Source: Calidifontimicrobium sp035325925 (GTDB lineage Bacteria; Pseudomonadota; Gammaproteobacteria; Burkholderiales; Burkholderiaceae_C). Taken from it: 64,000 nucleotides of DNA. Of the stretch, positions 46,295-55,093 are shown piece after piece. The position numbers were made by a program, and so were the translations under genes. The notes beneath the pieces were generated by a model that saw only the letters and a list, made by a program, of their open reading frames with translations, searched no databases and had not been told where the DNA came from. Numbering within the stretch: position 1 is the stretch's first letter; every line of letters starts with the position of its first letter. The stretch is taken from assembly GCF_035325925.1 (NCBI RefSeq), contig NZ_DAOKZA010000014.1, forward strand, positions 1 through 64,000, in the 5' to 3' direction.

Positions 46295-46320
46295 GGGATA
46301 AGTTGATCAGGTGAACCTAT
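46295..46320. promoter_or_regulatory. Putative LysR operator between lysR and the importer operon
   Basis: GGGATAAGTTGATC (46295-46308) continues into an imperfect inverted repeat, ATAAGTT-N9-AACCTAT (46298-46320). The repeat runs into the lysR ATG at 46319, so binding could block lysR expression. The 14-bp core recurs with one mismatch at 30264-30277. Confidence 0.6.
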
Positions 46321-47224
46321 GAATGTGACGCTGCGCCAGTTGCGCGCCTTCATCGCCGTCGCCGAGGCGCAGCACTTCACGCGCGCCGCCGAGCGGCTCG
46401 ACCTGTCGCAGTCGTCGGTGAGCACACTGGTGCGCGAGCTCGAGGAGAACCTCGGCCTGCGCCTGTTCGACCGCCACACGCGCATGCTGCGGCTGACCCA
46501 CGCCGGGGCCGAGATCCTGCCGCTGGCGCGCAAGGCCATGGCCGATCTCGACAGCGTACTCGGCAGCTCGGCCGAACTGCGCACGCTCGGGCGCGGGCGC
46601 GTGTCGATCGCCGCCGCGTCGCTGCAGGCGGCACTGATGCTACCGCCGGTGATGCGCCGCTACGCCGAGGACAATCCCGGCGTCAAGGTCAACCTCTACG
46701 ACGTGCCCGAGCACGAGGTGATCGAGAAGGTGCGCACCGGCGAGGTCGACTTCGGCCTCGGCTCGGACACCGGGGCGCAGCGCGACATCAGCGCGCGGCT
46801 GCTCGTCACCGACGTGTTCGTCGCCGTGATGCGCCCGGACCACGCGTTCGCGCGGCGCAGGGAGCTGAGCTGGCGCGACATCGCGCCGATCCCGCTGATC
46901 GGCCCGCCGCCGGGCAACGCGGTGCGCGAGCAGCTCGACTTCGCGCTGGCGCACGAGGGCATCAGGCTCGAACGGCGCTACGAGGTCGCGCTGCCGCTGA
47001 CGATCCTGGGCATGGTCGAGGCGGGGCTGGGCATCGCGGTGATGACCTCGGCGATGTCGCGGCTGGCGCGTGCGCTGGGGCTGGTGACGCGTCCCGTGAC
47101 CAAGCCGCGCGTCGAGCGCGAGATCTCGCTGCTGTTCCACGCCGACCGCTCGCTGTCGCCGGCGGCGCAGAACTTCCGCGACCTGCTGTTCGCCAGCCGC
47201 GACAGCTTCGGCGACGGCGAATAG
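46319..47224 (+). CDS. LysR-family transcriptional regulator
   Basis: 301 residues. The winged HTH fills residues 1-60 (MNVTLRQLRAFIAVAEAQHF, AAERLDLSQSSVSTLVRELEENLGLRLFDRHTRML), followed by the periplasmic-binding-like effector domain. Divergent from the NitT/TauT operon with a candidate operator overlapping its own start. The shared motif suggests that it also governs the amidohydrolase-UbiD operon and perhaps the second Mo-hydroxylase operon. Effector unknown; LysR proteins commonly sense a pathway substrate or intermediate. Confidence 0.95.
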   Translation: MNVTLRQLRAFIAVAEAQHFTRAAERLDLSQSSVSTLVRELEENLGLRLFDRHTRMLRLTHAGAEILPLARKAMADLDSVLGSSAELRTLGRGRVSIAAASLQAALMLPPVMRRYAEDNPGVKVNLYDVPEHEVIEKVRTGEVDFGLGSDTGAQRDISARLLVTDVFVAVMRPDHAFARRRELSWRDIAPIPLIGPPPGNAVREQLDFALAHEGIRLERRYEVALPLTILGMVEAGLGIAVMTSAMSRLARALGLVTRPVTKPRVEREISLLFHADRSLSPAAQNFRDLLFASRDSFGDGE

Positions 47225-47276
47225 CGTCGCGCGCGCGACAGCCGCCGCGTCGCGGCGCTGAGACGATCGGGCTGCC

Positions 47277-48545
47277 ATGGACTTCTCGCCCTCGACCACC
47301 AGCGTCGCGCTGCAGCAGCGCCTGCAGCGCTTCATGGACGACCTGCTGCTGCCGTCGCTGGCCGACTGGCACCGCTGGGCCGACGCCGGGGCGTACCCGT
47401 TCGACGTGCTCGAGCCGCTGCAGGCGCAGGCGCGCGCGCTCGGGCTGTGGAACCTGTGCCAGCCGACGCTGCGCCCCGACCAGCCGGGCACGCGGCTCGA
47501 CCACCTCGACTACGCGCCGCTCGCCGAGACGATGGGACGCGTGCCGTGGTCGGCGGAGGTTTTCAACTGCCAGGCGCCCGACAGCGGCAACGTCGAGCTG
47601 CTGCAGCGCTTCGCGACGCCGGCGCAGCGCGAGCGCTGGCTGGCCCCGCTGCTGCGCGGCGAGATCCGTTCGTGCTTCGCGATGAGCGAGCCCGACGTCG
47701 CGTCGTCGGACCCGACGCAGCTGGCCACGCGACTCGAGCGCGACGGCGACGGCTGGCGCCTGAACGGACGCAAGTGGTTCGTCACCGGCGCCGCGCACCC
47801 GCTGTGCCGCGTCGCGCTGGTGCTGGCGCGCCACGCCGACGCACTCGACGCGCACCGCGCGCACTCGATCGTCACGGTGCCTTTCGACACCCCCGGGCTG
47901 GCCGTCGAGCGCAACATCCCGGTGCTCGACCACGTCGCGCTCGAAGGCCACTGCGAGATCGTGCTGCGCGACGTGCGCGTCGGCGCCGGCGACCTGCTCG
48001 GCGAGACCGGCGCCGGCTTCGCGATGGCGCAGACGCGGCTCGGCCCCGGGCGTGTGCACCACGCGATGCGCAGCATCGGCCAGTGCGAGCTGGCGCTCGA
48101 ACTGATGTGCGAGCGCGCGCTCGAACGCCGCGCCTTCGGCGAGCGCATCGGCGACTTCGCCAACGTGCGCGACTGGATCGCGCACTCGCGCGTCGAGATC
48201 GACCAGGCGCGGCTGCTGGTGCTGCGCACCGCGTGGCGGCTCGACCGCGACGGCGGCGACGCGGCGCGCATCGACGCGTCGGCGATCAAGCTGGTCACCG
48301 CGCAGCTGCAGACGCGGGTGCTCGACCGCGCGATCCAGGTGTTCGGCGCGATGGGGCTGTCACCCGACACGCCGCTGGCGCGGCTGTGGAGCTGGGGCCG
48401 CGCGCTGCGCCTGCTCGACGGCCCCGACGAGGTGCACCTGCGCGGCATCGCGCGCGCCGAGCTGGCGCGCGCCCGCGCGCGCGGCGCGGCCAACGCGGTG
48501 CACCTGCGGCGCTGGCTGCCGGCGGCGCACGGCGACGCCGGCTGA
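47277..48545 (+). CDS. Acyl-CoA dehydrogenase (ACAD10/11-like)
   Basis: 422 residues. N-terminal helical domain with FMDDLLLPSLADWHRW and LWNLCQPTLRPD, middle domain with CFAMSEPDVASSDPTQL and GRKWFVTGAAHPLC, C-terminal domain with ERRAFGERIGDFANVRDWIA and VFGAMGLSPDTPLARLWSWGRALRLLDGPDEVHLR. The last motif (GPDEVH in place of YEGTSE) and length match the ACAD10/11-like branch, some of which act on hydroxylated or 4-phosphorylated acyl-CoAs. It stands alone between lysR and a strong bidirectional terminator. Its substrate and any link to the LysR regulon are open. Confidence 0.92.
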   Translation: MDFSPSTTSVALQQRLQRFMDDLLLPSLADWHRWADAGAYPFDVLEPLQAQARALGLWNLCQPTLRPDQPGTRLDHLDYAPLAETMGRVPWSAEVFNCQAPDSGNVELLQRFATPAQRERWLAPLLRGEIRSCFAMSEPDVASSDPTQLATRLERDGDGWRLNGRKWFVTGAAHPLCRVALVLARHADALDAHRAHSIVTVPFDTPGLAVERNIPVLDHVALEGHCEIVLRDVRVGAGDLLGETGAGFAMAQTRLGPGRVHHAMRSIGQCELALELMCERALERRAFGERIGDFANVRDWIAHSRVEIDQARLLVLRTAWRLDRDGGDAARIDASAIKLVTAQLQTRVLDRAIQVFGAMGLSPDTPLARLWSWGRALRLLDGPDEVHLRGIARAELARARARGAANAVHLRRWLPAAHGDAG

Positions 48546-48550
48546 ACCCG

Positions 48551-48576
48551 CCCGCGCCCGCTACCGCGGGCGCGGG
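48551..48576. terminator. Bidirectional terminator hairpin
   Basis: Perfect 11-bp inverted repeat, CCCGCGCCCGC/GCGGGCGCGGG, around a TACC loop, between the convergent acyl-CoA dehydrogenase and rhodanese genes. Its loop contains the TAG stop of the rhodanese gene and one arm encodes the end of that protein (RPRPR). It lacks a T-run but is very stable. Confidence 0.65.
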
Positions 48577-49031
48577 CGCCGCTGCTCGGGGCGCAGCGGC
48601 GGCGACAGCCAGGCCTCGGCCGCATCGGCGTCGACCGCGTGGCCGGCGCCGTCGACCAGCGGTAACTCGGCGTCGTTCCAGCCGCGCAGGCCGGTGCGCA
48701 GCGACGCGACGTCGACGAAGCCCATCGCCTGCATCACGTCGGCCGCCAGCAGCGATCGGTGGCCCGAGCGGCACACCACGACGACCTCGGCGTCGCGGCC
48801 GCCGGCGAGCACCGGCTCGGTGACGTCGTGGTCCCACTCGCAGGCCTGCTCGAGCAGCCCGCGCGGCACGTTCAGTGCGCCGGCGATGCGCAGGCGCCCG
48901 AACTCCGCGGGCTCGCGCACGTCGAGCAACAGCGGCGCCGGCGAGCGCTGCAGGCGCTCGCGCAGGTCCCACGGCATCAGCTCGCGCACCCGCGTGCGCG
49001 CGTCGTCGAGGAGCTCGTCGTAGCGTTTCAT
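48561..49031 (-). CDS. Rhodanese-like domain protein
   Basis: 156 residues with one rhodanese domain: LLLDVREPAEFGRLRIAGALNVP and the active-site loop VVVCRSGHRSL with a Cys that could carry a persulfide. MQAMGFVDVASLRTGLRGWNDAELPL is the usual C-terminal helix. Probably cytoplasmic sulfur transfer, or sulfide/cyanide handling. GGGAG precedes ATG 49031. It follows the PLP-decarboxylase gene by 34 bp and is likely the last gene of that operon. Confidence 0.92.
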   Translation of the reverse strand: MKRYDELLDDARTRVRELMPWDLRERLQRSPAPLLLDVREPAEFGRLRIAGALNVPRGLLEQACEWDHDVTEPVLAGGRDAEVVVVCRSGHRSLLAADVMQAMGFVDVASLRTGLRGWNDAELPLVDGAGHAVDADAAEAWLSPPLRPEQRRPRPR

Positions 49032-49065
49032 GCGTTCTCCCGGATCCCCGCGACGGTGCGCGACG

Positions 49066-50535
49066 TCAACGCCGCGCGCCACGCCGCCGCTGCCAGTCGA
49101 CGTAGCGCAGCGCCAGGCGCTCGACCCAGCCGCGCGCGCCGGGCTGCGCGCCCGGCGCTTCGGCGTGCACGTCCAGCGGCGCCGCGCCCTGCGCGTACTG
49201 GCGAACGAACATCTCGCGCACCTGCCGCCGCACCAGGCCGCGCAGCGGCACGTGCGCGAGCATGCCGTAGGTGGCCGCGCTGCCCCGGCGCGCCAGCGAC
49301 GGATCGGCGCGCACCTCGGCCACCGAGGCCGCCAGGTCGGCGAGGTAGCGATCGACCACCGCCGCGTGCTGCGCGGTGACCATCGCGTGCAGCCCCTCGG
49401 GGCGCTGCACGCGGTTCACCGACCAGCCGCGCGCGTCCATGCGGTCGCCCACCGCGTAGATCGCCAGCGCCGGGTCGCTCGAGCCGTAGGCCAGCAGCGG
49501 GCCGCTGGGCTCGCCGAGAACGGCCAGGCCGCCGATCGCCGCCACGCCGTCGCGCAGCCGGGTGAAGGCCTCGTGGGTGCGCAGCGCGAGGTCGCGGTAG
49601 CCGTCGGTGCCCAGGCGCTGCAGCGTCGCCCAGGCCGCGGCGTACGCGCCGCCGGCGCGCGTGCCCAGCAGCGCCGGCGACGCGAACACGCCGCCCGGCC
49701 AGTCCTCCTTGACGAAGGCCTGGTGCGCGAACAGGTCCAGCCGGCGGTAGGTGATCGTCGACGCGCCCTTGGCCGCGTAGCCGTACTTGTGCAAGTCGGT
49801 CGAGATCGAGGTCACGCCGGGCACACGGTAGTCCCACGGCGGCACCGGCACGCCGTTCATCGCCATGAACGGCAGGATCATCCCGCCGACACAGGCGTCG
49901 ACGTGCAGCGGCACGCCGCGGCGTGCCGCGATCTCGCCCATCGCCTCGATCGGGTCGATCGTGCCGTGCGGGTACTCGGGCGCCGAGCCGAGCACCATCA
50001 CCGTGTCGCGGTCGATCAACGCCTCGAGCTTCGAGACATCGGCGCGCAGCCGCGCGTCCAGCGGCAGCAGCACCGGCTCGATGTCGAAGTACTCGGCGGC
50101 CTTGAACCACGCGACGTGCGCGCTGACGGGCAGCACCATGCGCGCGCGCCTGACGCCCCGCGTCGCGCGCGCCAGGTCGCGGTAGGTCTTGGCGGCGAGC
50201 AGGCAGCTCTCGGTGCCGCCCGAGGTGAGCACGCCGCAGGTCGCCGCGTCGCCGTGCTGCAGGCGCGCCACCGCGGCGACGATCTCGCCTTCCATACGCT
50301 TGAGGCTCCTGAACGCGCCGGGGTTCAGCGCGTTGGCCGACGCGTACAGGCGCCAGGCCCGGGCGAGGAACTCGTCGTGCGCCTCGTCGAGCCAGTACAC
50401 CAGGCTCCACAGCCGGCCGTGGCGGTAGTCGGGGTCGTCGGCACCGAAGCGCTCGAGGTCGTGCAGCACGGCGTCGGCGGGGCGGCCCGCGGGCGGCAGG
50501 CCGTCGTGGGCGGGCGGTGTCGGCGTGTCGGGCAT
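49066..50535 (-). CDS. PLP-dependent decarboxylase/lyase, sphingosine-1-phosphate lyase-like
   Basis: 489 residues, group II decarboxylase fold. Landmarks: NPGAFRSLKRMEGEIVAAVA, GVLTSGGTESCLLAAKTYRD, PLHVDACVGGMILPFM and the PLP-binding Lys in STDLHKYGYAAKGAST. HVDAC-GG and LHKYGYAAKG are closer to S1P lyases than to glutamate decarboxylases. No membrane anchor is seen at the N-terminus. It may cleave a phosphorylated or hydroxylated amine, or decarboxylate an amino acid. Operon partners are a DUF819 membrane protein (possible transporter) upstream and a rhodanese downstream. Substrate unknown. Confidence 0.88.
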   Translation of the reverse strand: MPDTPTPPAHDGLPPAGRPADAVLHDLERFGADDPDYRHGRLWSLVYWLDEAHDEFLARAWRLYASANALNPGAFRSLKRMEGEIVAAVARLQHGDAATCGVLTSGGTESCLLAAKTYRDLARATRGVRRARMVLPVSAHVAWFKAAEYFDIEPVLLPLDARLRADVSKLEALIDRDTVMVLGSAPEYPHGTIDPIEAMGEIAARRGVPLHVDACVGGMILPFMAMNGVPVPPWDYRVPGVTSISTDLHKYGYAAKGASTITYRRLDLFAHQAFVKEDWPGGVFASPALLGTRAGGAYAAAWATLQRLGTDGYRDLALRTHEAFTRLRDGVAAIGGLAVLGEPSGPLLAYGSSDPALAIYAVGDRMDARGWSVNRVQRPEGLHAMVTAQHAAVVDRYLADLAASVAEVRADPSLARRGSAATYGMLAHVPLRGLVRRQVREMFVRQYAQGAAPLDVHAEAPGAQPGARGWVERLALRYVDWQRRRGARR

Positions 50536-50540
50536 GGCGG

Positions 50541-51704
50541 TCAGGCGTGGCTGCGCATCAGCAGCGCCACGGCGATGCCCAGCTGGGTGCCGATCGCGTA
50601 GCCGATGACGCCGGTGCCGATGCCCGAGGCCAGCAGCTCGCGGCGGCCCAGCGAGCGCGCGACCAGCGGCACGAAGGCCGGCGAGCAGATCGCCGACACC
50701 GAGGTGACGAGGAAGGTGCCGGCGTCGATGCCGGCGATCCGTGCCAGCAGCGCGTGCAGCGCGAGGCTGCCGAACACCGCGGCGACGACGAAGCCCAGCA
50801 GCGACAGGTCGGCCCACTCGATCGCGTCGAGCCGCGCCATCGACGCGACCGCGAAGCTGAACACGTAGATCAGGTACATGCCGGTCTTGTACGACACCGC
50901 GAGCCGGCGCACCGCCGGCAGCAGCGACGCGGCCAGGCCGAAGGTCGCGAGCAGCGCGACGACCAGCGCGGTCGCGTGGGCGCCGCCGACCGCCTCGCCG
51001 ATGCCCACCGCGGCGGCGACGACGAGCGCCGCCACGCCCAGGCTGCGCACCGCGCCGACCAGCCCGGCGCGCGTCAGCAGCTCGCGGTAGTCGTCGTCGT
51101 GCGCCGAGCCGGCGTCGCCGTCGACGGGTTCGCCCGCGCCCGAGCGGGTCGCGGCGGGCGGCGGGCGCAGCCAGCGCGCCGCCAGCCGCGGCGCCAGCGT
51201 CAGCATGAACAACAGGTAGGCGGCACCGACCGCGGTGTCGAACGCGTTGAACACGAGGTAGCGCGTGTCGTCGACGCCGAGCCCGGTCTTGATCGCCGCC
51301 AGGTTCGGCGTGCCCCCGGTGTACACGCCCACCGCGAGCCCTGCCAGTTCGTGCGCGGCGGCCACGCCTTGCGCGCGCCACGCGAAGGCCAGCGCCACCG
51401 CGACGGCCACCACCGACAGCACCGCCAGCGCCATCGACACCAGCGCACGCCCGGCGATGCGCGACCACGCGCGCAGGTCCACCGTGAACAGGATCATCGG
51501 CAGCGCCAGCGCGATCGCCGCCTCCGACACCGCTTTCTGCACCGGCAGCCCCGAAGCCGGCAGCGGGCCGAGGTTGCCGGCCAGCAGCCCGGCCGCGTAA
51601 CACAGCACGATCGCGCCGACCCGGTGCGCCCACGCCTGGCGCTGCACCAGCGCCAGCGCGAGCGCCGGCACGGCGAGGAACACGAGCACGAGCAGCGCGG
51701 TCAT
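50541..51704 (-). CDS. DUF819-family integral membrane protein
   Basis: 387 residues, about ten hydrophobic helices, with VGVYTGGTPNLAAIKTGLG, YLVFNAFDTAVGAAYLLFM, FLVTSVSAICSPAFVPLVA and IGTGVIGYAIGTQLGIAVA, all typical of DUF819. Members are thought to be transporter-like but have no settled substrate. A charged cytoplasmic-looking loop (ATRSGAGEPVDGDAGSAHDDDY) splits two halves. I use ATG 51704; GTG 51707 directly before it could also start. It is 6 bp downstream of the RraA-like gene's stop and 5 bp upstream of the decarboxylase gene. Confidence 0.88.
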   Translation of the reverse strand: MTALLVLVFLAVPALALALVQRQAWAHRVGAIVLCYAAGLLAGNLGPLPASGLPVQKAVSEAAIALALPMILFTVDLRAWSRIAGRALVSMALAVLSVVAVAVALAFAWRAQGVAAAHELAGLAVGVYTGGTPNLAAIKTGLGVDDTRYLVFNAFDTAVGAAYLLFMLTLAPRLAARWLRPPPAATRSGAGEPVDGDAGSAHDDDYRELLTRAGLVGAVRSLGVAALVVAAAVGIGEAVGGAHATALVVALLATFGLAASLLPAVRRLAVSYKTGMYLIYVFSFAVASMARLDAIEWADLSLLGFVVAAVFGSLALHALLARIAGIDAGTFLVTSVSAICSPAFVPLVARSLGRRELLASGIGTGVIGYAIGTQLGIAVALLMRSHA

Positions 51705-51710
51705 CACCCT

Positions 51711-52436
51711 TCAGCCGCCATGTTCGCGCGCCCAGGCCTGGTAACGCGCCGCGTGCACGGCGTCCGGCGGGTACAGCCCCGGCAGCGCCGCGCCGCCTTC
51801 GACCTCGCGCATGATCCAGCCCTCGAGCCGCTCCTGTTCGACGGCTTCGGCGGCGACCGCGTCGAGCAGCGCCGCCGGGATCAGCACCGCGCCGTCGCCG
51901 TCTGCGACGATCACGTCGTCCGGGAACACCGCGACGCCGCCGCAGCCGACCGGCTGCTGCCAGCCGACGAAGGTCAGCCCCGCCACCGAGGGCGGCGCCG
52001 CGGTGCCGCCGCACCACACCGGCAACCCGGTGCCGAGCACGCCGGCGGCGTCGCGCACGACGCCGTCGGTGACCAGCGCCGCGACGCCGCGCCGCCGCAT
52101 GCGCGCGCACAGGATGTCGCCGAAGATGCCGGCGTCGGTCACGCCGATCGCGCCGACCACCGCGATGCACCCGGCGGGCATCGCCTCGATCGCCGCGCGC
52201 GTCGACACCGGCGCGCCCCACGACGCCGGTGTCGCCAGGTCCTCGCGCGCCGGCACGAAGCGCAGCGTGAACGCGCGACCGACCCGCCGCGGCGCCGGCG
52301 CCGCCAGCGGTCGCGCACCGCGAATCCAGACGTTGCGCAGGCCCCTCTTCAGCAGCACGGTGGTCAGCGTCGCCGTCGACACGGCTTCGAGCGCGCGTTG
52401 CAGGTCGGTGTCCAGCGGCGGCATCTCGGCGGGCAT
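51711..52436 (-). CDS. RraA/HMG-aldolase-family protein
   Basis: 241 residues. The core TDAGIFGDILCARMRRRGVA and VTDGVVRDAAGVL carry the Gly-Asp-x20-Arg-Asp arrangement that binds the divalent metal and pyruvate in 4-hydroxy-4-methyl-2-oxoglutarate/4-carboxy-4-hydroxy-2-oxoadipate aldolases. Longer than E. coli RraA (about 160 residues), so an aldolase or decarboxylase role is likelier than RNase E regulation. First gene of the minus-strand operon with DUF819, PLP enzyme and rhodanese; divergent from the TonB receptor. Confidence 0.85.
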   Translation of the reverse strand: MPAEMPPLDTDLQRALEAVSTATLTTVLLKRGLRNVWIRGARPLAAPAPRRVGRAFTLRFVPAREDLATPASWGAPVSTRAAIEAMPAGCIAVVGAIGVTDAGIFGDILCARMRRRGVAALVTDGVVRDAAGVLGTGLPVWCGGTAAPPSVAGLTFVGWQQPVGCGGVAVFPDDVIVADGDGAVLIPAALLDAVAAEAVEQERLEGWIMREVEGGAALPGLYPPDAVHAARYQAWAREHGG

Positions 52437-52544
52437 CGCGGTCCTCGGCGGTCGTGGCGCGGCGCATTGTCGGCCCGAACGCCGCGCGACGGCCAGCGAC
52501 CGGCGCGCGGCAACCCCGGGCCTGCGCGGGCCGGGCAGGCCTCC

Positions 52545-52550
52545 TACACT
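52545..52550 (+). promoter_or_regulatory. Candidate -10 box of the TonB-receptor gene
   Basis: TACACT is 8 bp before GTG 52559 with no Shine-Dalgarno in between, the same geometry as at 28066. A leaderless start at that GTG is plausible. A GGAGG further downstream (about 52643) precedes GTG 52655, the alternative start. Confidence 0.35.
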
Positions 52551-52558
52551 CGCGCGCC

Positions 52559-54772
52559 GTGGCCCCACGCCCCGATCGCCGCGCCGCACCGTTGCCACCC
52601 TGCCCGCCTGGCTGCGGTCGCCCGCGCGTCGCCCGACGTCGCGGAGGCGCGCTCGTGGCGTGGCTGCTCGCCGCCGTCGCCCAGGCTGCCGCACAGGACG
52701 ACGACGCCGAGCGCGTCGTGGTCACCGCCAGCGGGACCGCGCTGCGGCTGTTCGACACGCCGTACGCGGTCGGCGTCGTCGACGCGCGGCAACTGCGCGC
52801 CGCCGGTCCGATGGTCAACCTGTCGGAGGCGCTCACGCGCGTGCCGGGCATCGTCGCCCACCACCGCCACAACCACGCGCAGGACCTGCAGATCCACTCG
52901 CGCGGCTTCGGCGCGCGCGCCAGCTTCGGCGTGCGCGGCATGCGGCTGTACAGCGACGGCATCCCCGCCAGCGGCCCGGACGGCCAGGGGCAGGTGTCGC
53001 ACTTCGACCTCGCCGGCGCGCGGCGCATCGAGGTGCTGCGCGGGCCGTTCTCGGCGCTGTACGGGCCCAGTTCAGGCGGCGTGGTGTCGCTGGTCAGCGC
53101 CGCGCCGGCCGACCGCCGGGTCACGCTCGCCGGCGACCTGGGCAGCGACGGGCTGCGCCAGTGGCGCGCCGGCGTCGAGTCGCCGTTCGACGGCGGCTTC
53201 AGCCTGCGCGCGCAGTTCGGGCAGTTCGACATCGACGGCTTGCGCCCGCACAGCCGCGCCGAGCGCAGGCTGGGCAACGTGCGGCTGGGCTGGGACGGCG
53301 CGCACGACCGCGTGGTGGTCGTGCTCAACGCCATCGACCAGCCCGCCCTCGACCCGCTGGGGCTCACGCGCGCGCAGTTCGAGGCCGACCCCGACCAGAC
53401 CGCCGCGATCGCGCTGCCGCAGCAGCGCCCCGGCCAGGGCTTTCGATACCACACGCGCAAGGACACGCGGCAGACGCAGGCCGGCGTGCAGTGGCAGCAC
53501 CGCTTCGACGGCGACGGCGCACTGCGCGAGAGCCGGGTCGGCGTCTACGCGGGACGCCGCGCGGTGACGCAGTGGCAGTCGATCCCCGACACCGTGCAGT
53601 CGGCCAGCCCGACGCACCCGGGCGGCGTGATCGACTTCGACCGCGACTACCACGGCGTCGACGCCCGCCTCGTCTGGCGCTGGACGATCGCCGGGCAGCG
53701 TGCGCTGGACCTGGTGGCCGGCGCGGCCACCGAGACCAGCGCCGAGGAACGGCGCGGCCACTTCAACTTCGTCGGCGACGGCGACGCACGCGTGCTCGGC
53801 GTGACCGGCGCGCTGCGCCGCGACGAACGCAACCGCGTGCGCACGCGCGACGGCTACGCGCAGGCGCAGTTCGACCTCGCCGGCGCCTGGACCGCCACGC
53901 TGGGCCTGCGCCACGGTCGGGTCGACTTCCGTTCAGACGACCGCTTCGTCGTCCCCGGCACGAACCCCGGCGATGCGCCGCTGAACCCCGACGACTCGGG
54001 GCGCCTGTCGTTCGCCTACACGCAACCGGTGGGGGCGCTGCAGTGGCGCGCGGCGCCGGCGCTGCGGCTCTACCTGAGCGCGGCGCGCGGCTTCGAGTCG
54101 CCGACCTTCAACGAGCTGGCCTACCGCCCGGGCGGCGAGAGCGGGCTGAACCGCGCGCTGCGAGCGCAGACCAGCCGCCAATGGGAGCTCGGCGCGAAGT
54201 GGCGGCCGGCCGACGGCGTCGCGCTCGACGCGGCGTGGTTCGACGCGCGCACCGACGACGAGATCGGCGTCGCGTCGAGCAGCGGCGGGCGCACGGTGTT
54301 CCGCAACGTCGGGCGCACGCGGCGCCACGGCGCCGAGCTGGACCTGCGCTGGCGCATCGCCGAGGCCTGGCGTGCGCAGCTGGCGGCCACCTGGCTCGAC
54401 GCGACCTACGTCGATGGTCCGCTGTCGGCGGGCCGCCGCATCGCCGGCACGCTGCAGCGCTGGGGCTACGCCGAACTGGCCTGGCTGCCGGCGCCGGCCG
54501 TCGAACTGGCGCTGGAGGGCCGTGCGCAGGGCGACCTGCCGGTCGACGACGCGAACACCGACTTCGCCGCCGGCTTCGCGCTGCTGTCGCTGCGCGCGCA
54601 GTGGCGCATCGATCTCGGCGCGGGCCGGCTCGACCTGCTCGGCAGGATCGACAACCTCGCCGGCCGCCGCGTCGTCGGCAGCGTGATCGTCAACGAGGCG
54701 AACCAGCGCTTCTTCGAACCGGCCCCGGGGCGCGGCTGGCTGCTGTCGGCGCGCTGGAGCGTGCCGTTCTGA
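52559..54772 (+). CDS. TonB-dependent outer-membrane receptor
   Basis: 737 residues from GTG 52559. The signal region (RPRVARRRGGALVAWLLAAVAQAAAQ) precedes the TonB-box-like ERVVVTASGTALRLFDTPYA. The plug domain has LSEALTRVPGIVAHHRHNHAQDLQIHSRGFG and RRIEVLRGPFSALYGPSSGGVVSLV. The beta barrel ends in LLSARWSVPF with a C-terminal Phe. HHRHNH in the plug could bind metal. Takes up a siderophore, metal complex or other large ligand; no siderophore gene is near. GTG 52655 is an alternative start but would lose the basic n-region of the signal peptide. Confidence 0.9.
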   Translation: MAPRPDRRAAPLPPCPPGCGRPRVARRRGGALVAWLLAAVAQAAAQDDDAERVVVTASGTALRLFDTPYAVGVVDARQLRAAGPMVNLSEALTRVPGIVAHHRHNHAQDLQIHSRGFGARASFGVRGMRLYSDGIPASGPDGQGQVSHFDLAGARRIEVLRGPFSALYGPSSGGVVSLVSAAPADRRVTLAGDLGSDGLRQWRAGVESPFDGGFSLRAQFGQFDIDGLRPHSRAERRLGNVRLGWDGAHDRVVVVLNAIDQPALDPLGLTRAQFEADPDQTAAIALPQQRPGQGFRYHTRKDTRQTQAGVQWQHRFDGDGALRESRVGVYAGRRAVTQWQSIPDTVQSASPTHPGGVIDFDRDYHGVDARLVWRWTIAGQRALDLVAGAATETSAEERRGHFNFVGDGDARVLGVTGALRRDERNRVRTRDGYAQAQFDLAGAWTATLGLRHGRVDFRSDDRFVVPGTNPGDAPLNPDDSGRLSFAYTQPVGALQWRAAPALRLYLSAARGFESPTFNELAYRPGGESGLNRALRAQTSRQWELGAKWRPADGVALDAAWFDARTDDEIGVASSSGGRTVFRNVGRTRRHGAELDLRWRIAEAWRAQLAATWLDATYVDGPLSAGRRIAGTLQRWGYAELAWLPAPAVELALEGRAQGDLPVDDANTDFAAGFALLSLRAQWRIDLGAGRLDLLGRIDNLAGRRVVGSVIVNEANQRFFEPAPGRGWLLSARWSVPF

Positions 54773-54785
54773 GCGAGGGCGATGC

Positions 54786-54995
54786 TCAGCCGCCGGCCGG
54801 CTTCGGGGCGGTCTTCTCGCTCCACAGCACGCCGCCGGTGGCCCAGTCGTGGCGGCGGATGTCGTAGAAGACGACGTCGACGGCGTCGGCGCTGCCGCCG
54901 AGCACGCGCACGCAGGCCTCGGTGAGTTCGCGGGCCAGCGCCTGCTTGTGCTGCGGCGTGCGGCCCTCGAACAGTTCGACGCGGATCGTCGGCAT
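54786..54995 (-). CDS. 4-oxalocrotonate tautomerase-family protein
   Basis: 69 residues. MPTIRVELFEGRTPQHKQALARELTEA exposes the catalytic N-terminal Pro after Met removal, and the length fits the small-subunit 4-OT family. AGGAG stands 7-8 bases before the ATG. It lies 98 bp downstream of the NCS2 permease gene on the same strand and may be the tail of the urate operon; a tautomerase could act on enol/keto intermediates, but a role in purine breakdown is not established. Confidence 0.9.
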   Translation of the reverse strand: MPTIRVELFEGRTPQHKQALARELTEACVRVLGGSADAVDVVFYDIRRHDWATGGVLWSEKTAPKPAGG

Positions 54996-55093
54996 GGGGT
55001 TCTCCTGACGGTGGATCGGGCTCGGTCGCGGAAGCGGGGCGATGCGCCGAAGCCGGGCAGGCCCGGCCGCCGGCGCTGCCGGGGTGGTCTCGA

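Noticed and set aside
51711..52436. RraA as regulator of RNase E
   Set aside because: Chain is too long for E. coli-type RraA and keeps the aldolase metal/pyruvate residues; operon context is metabolic.
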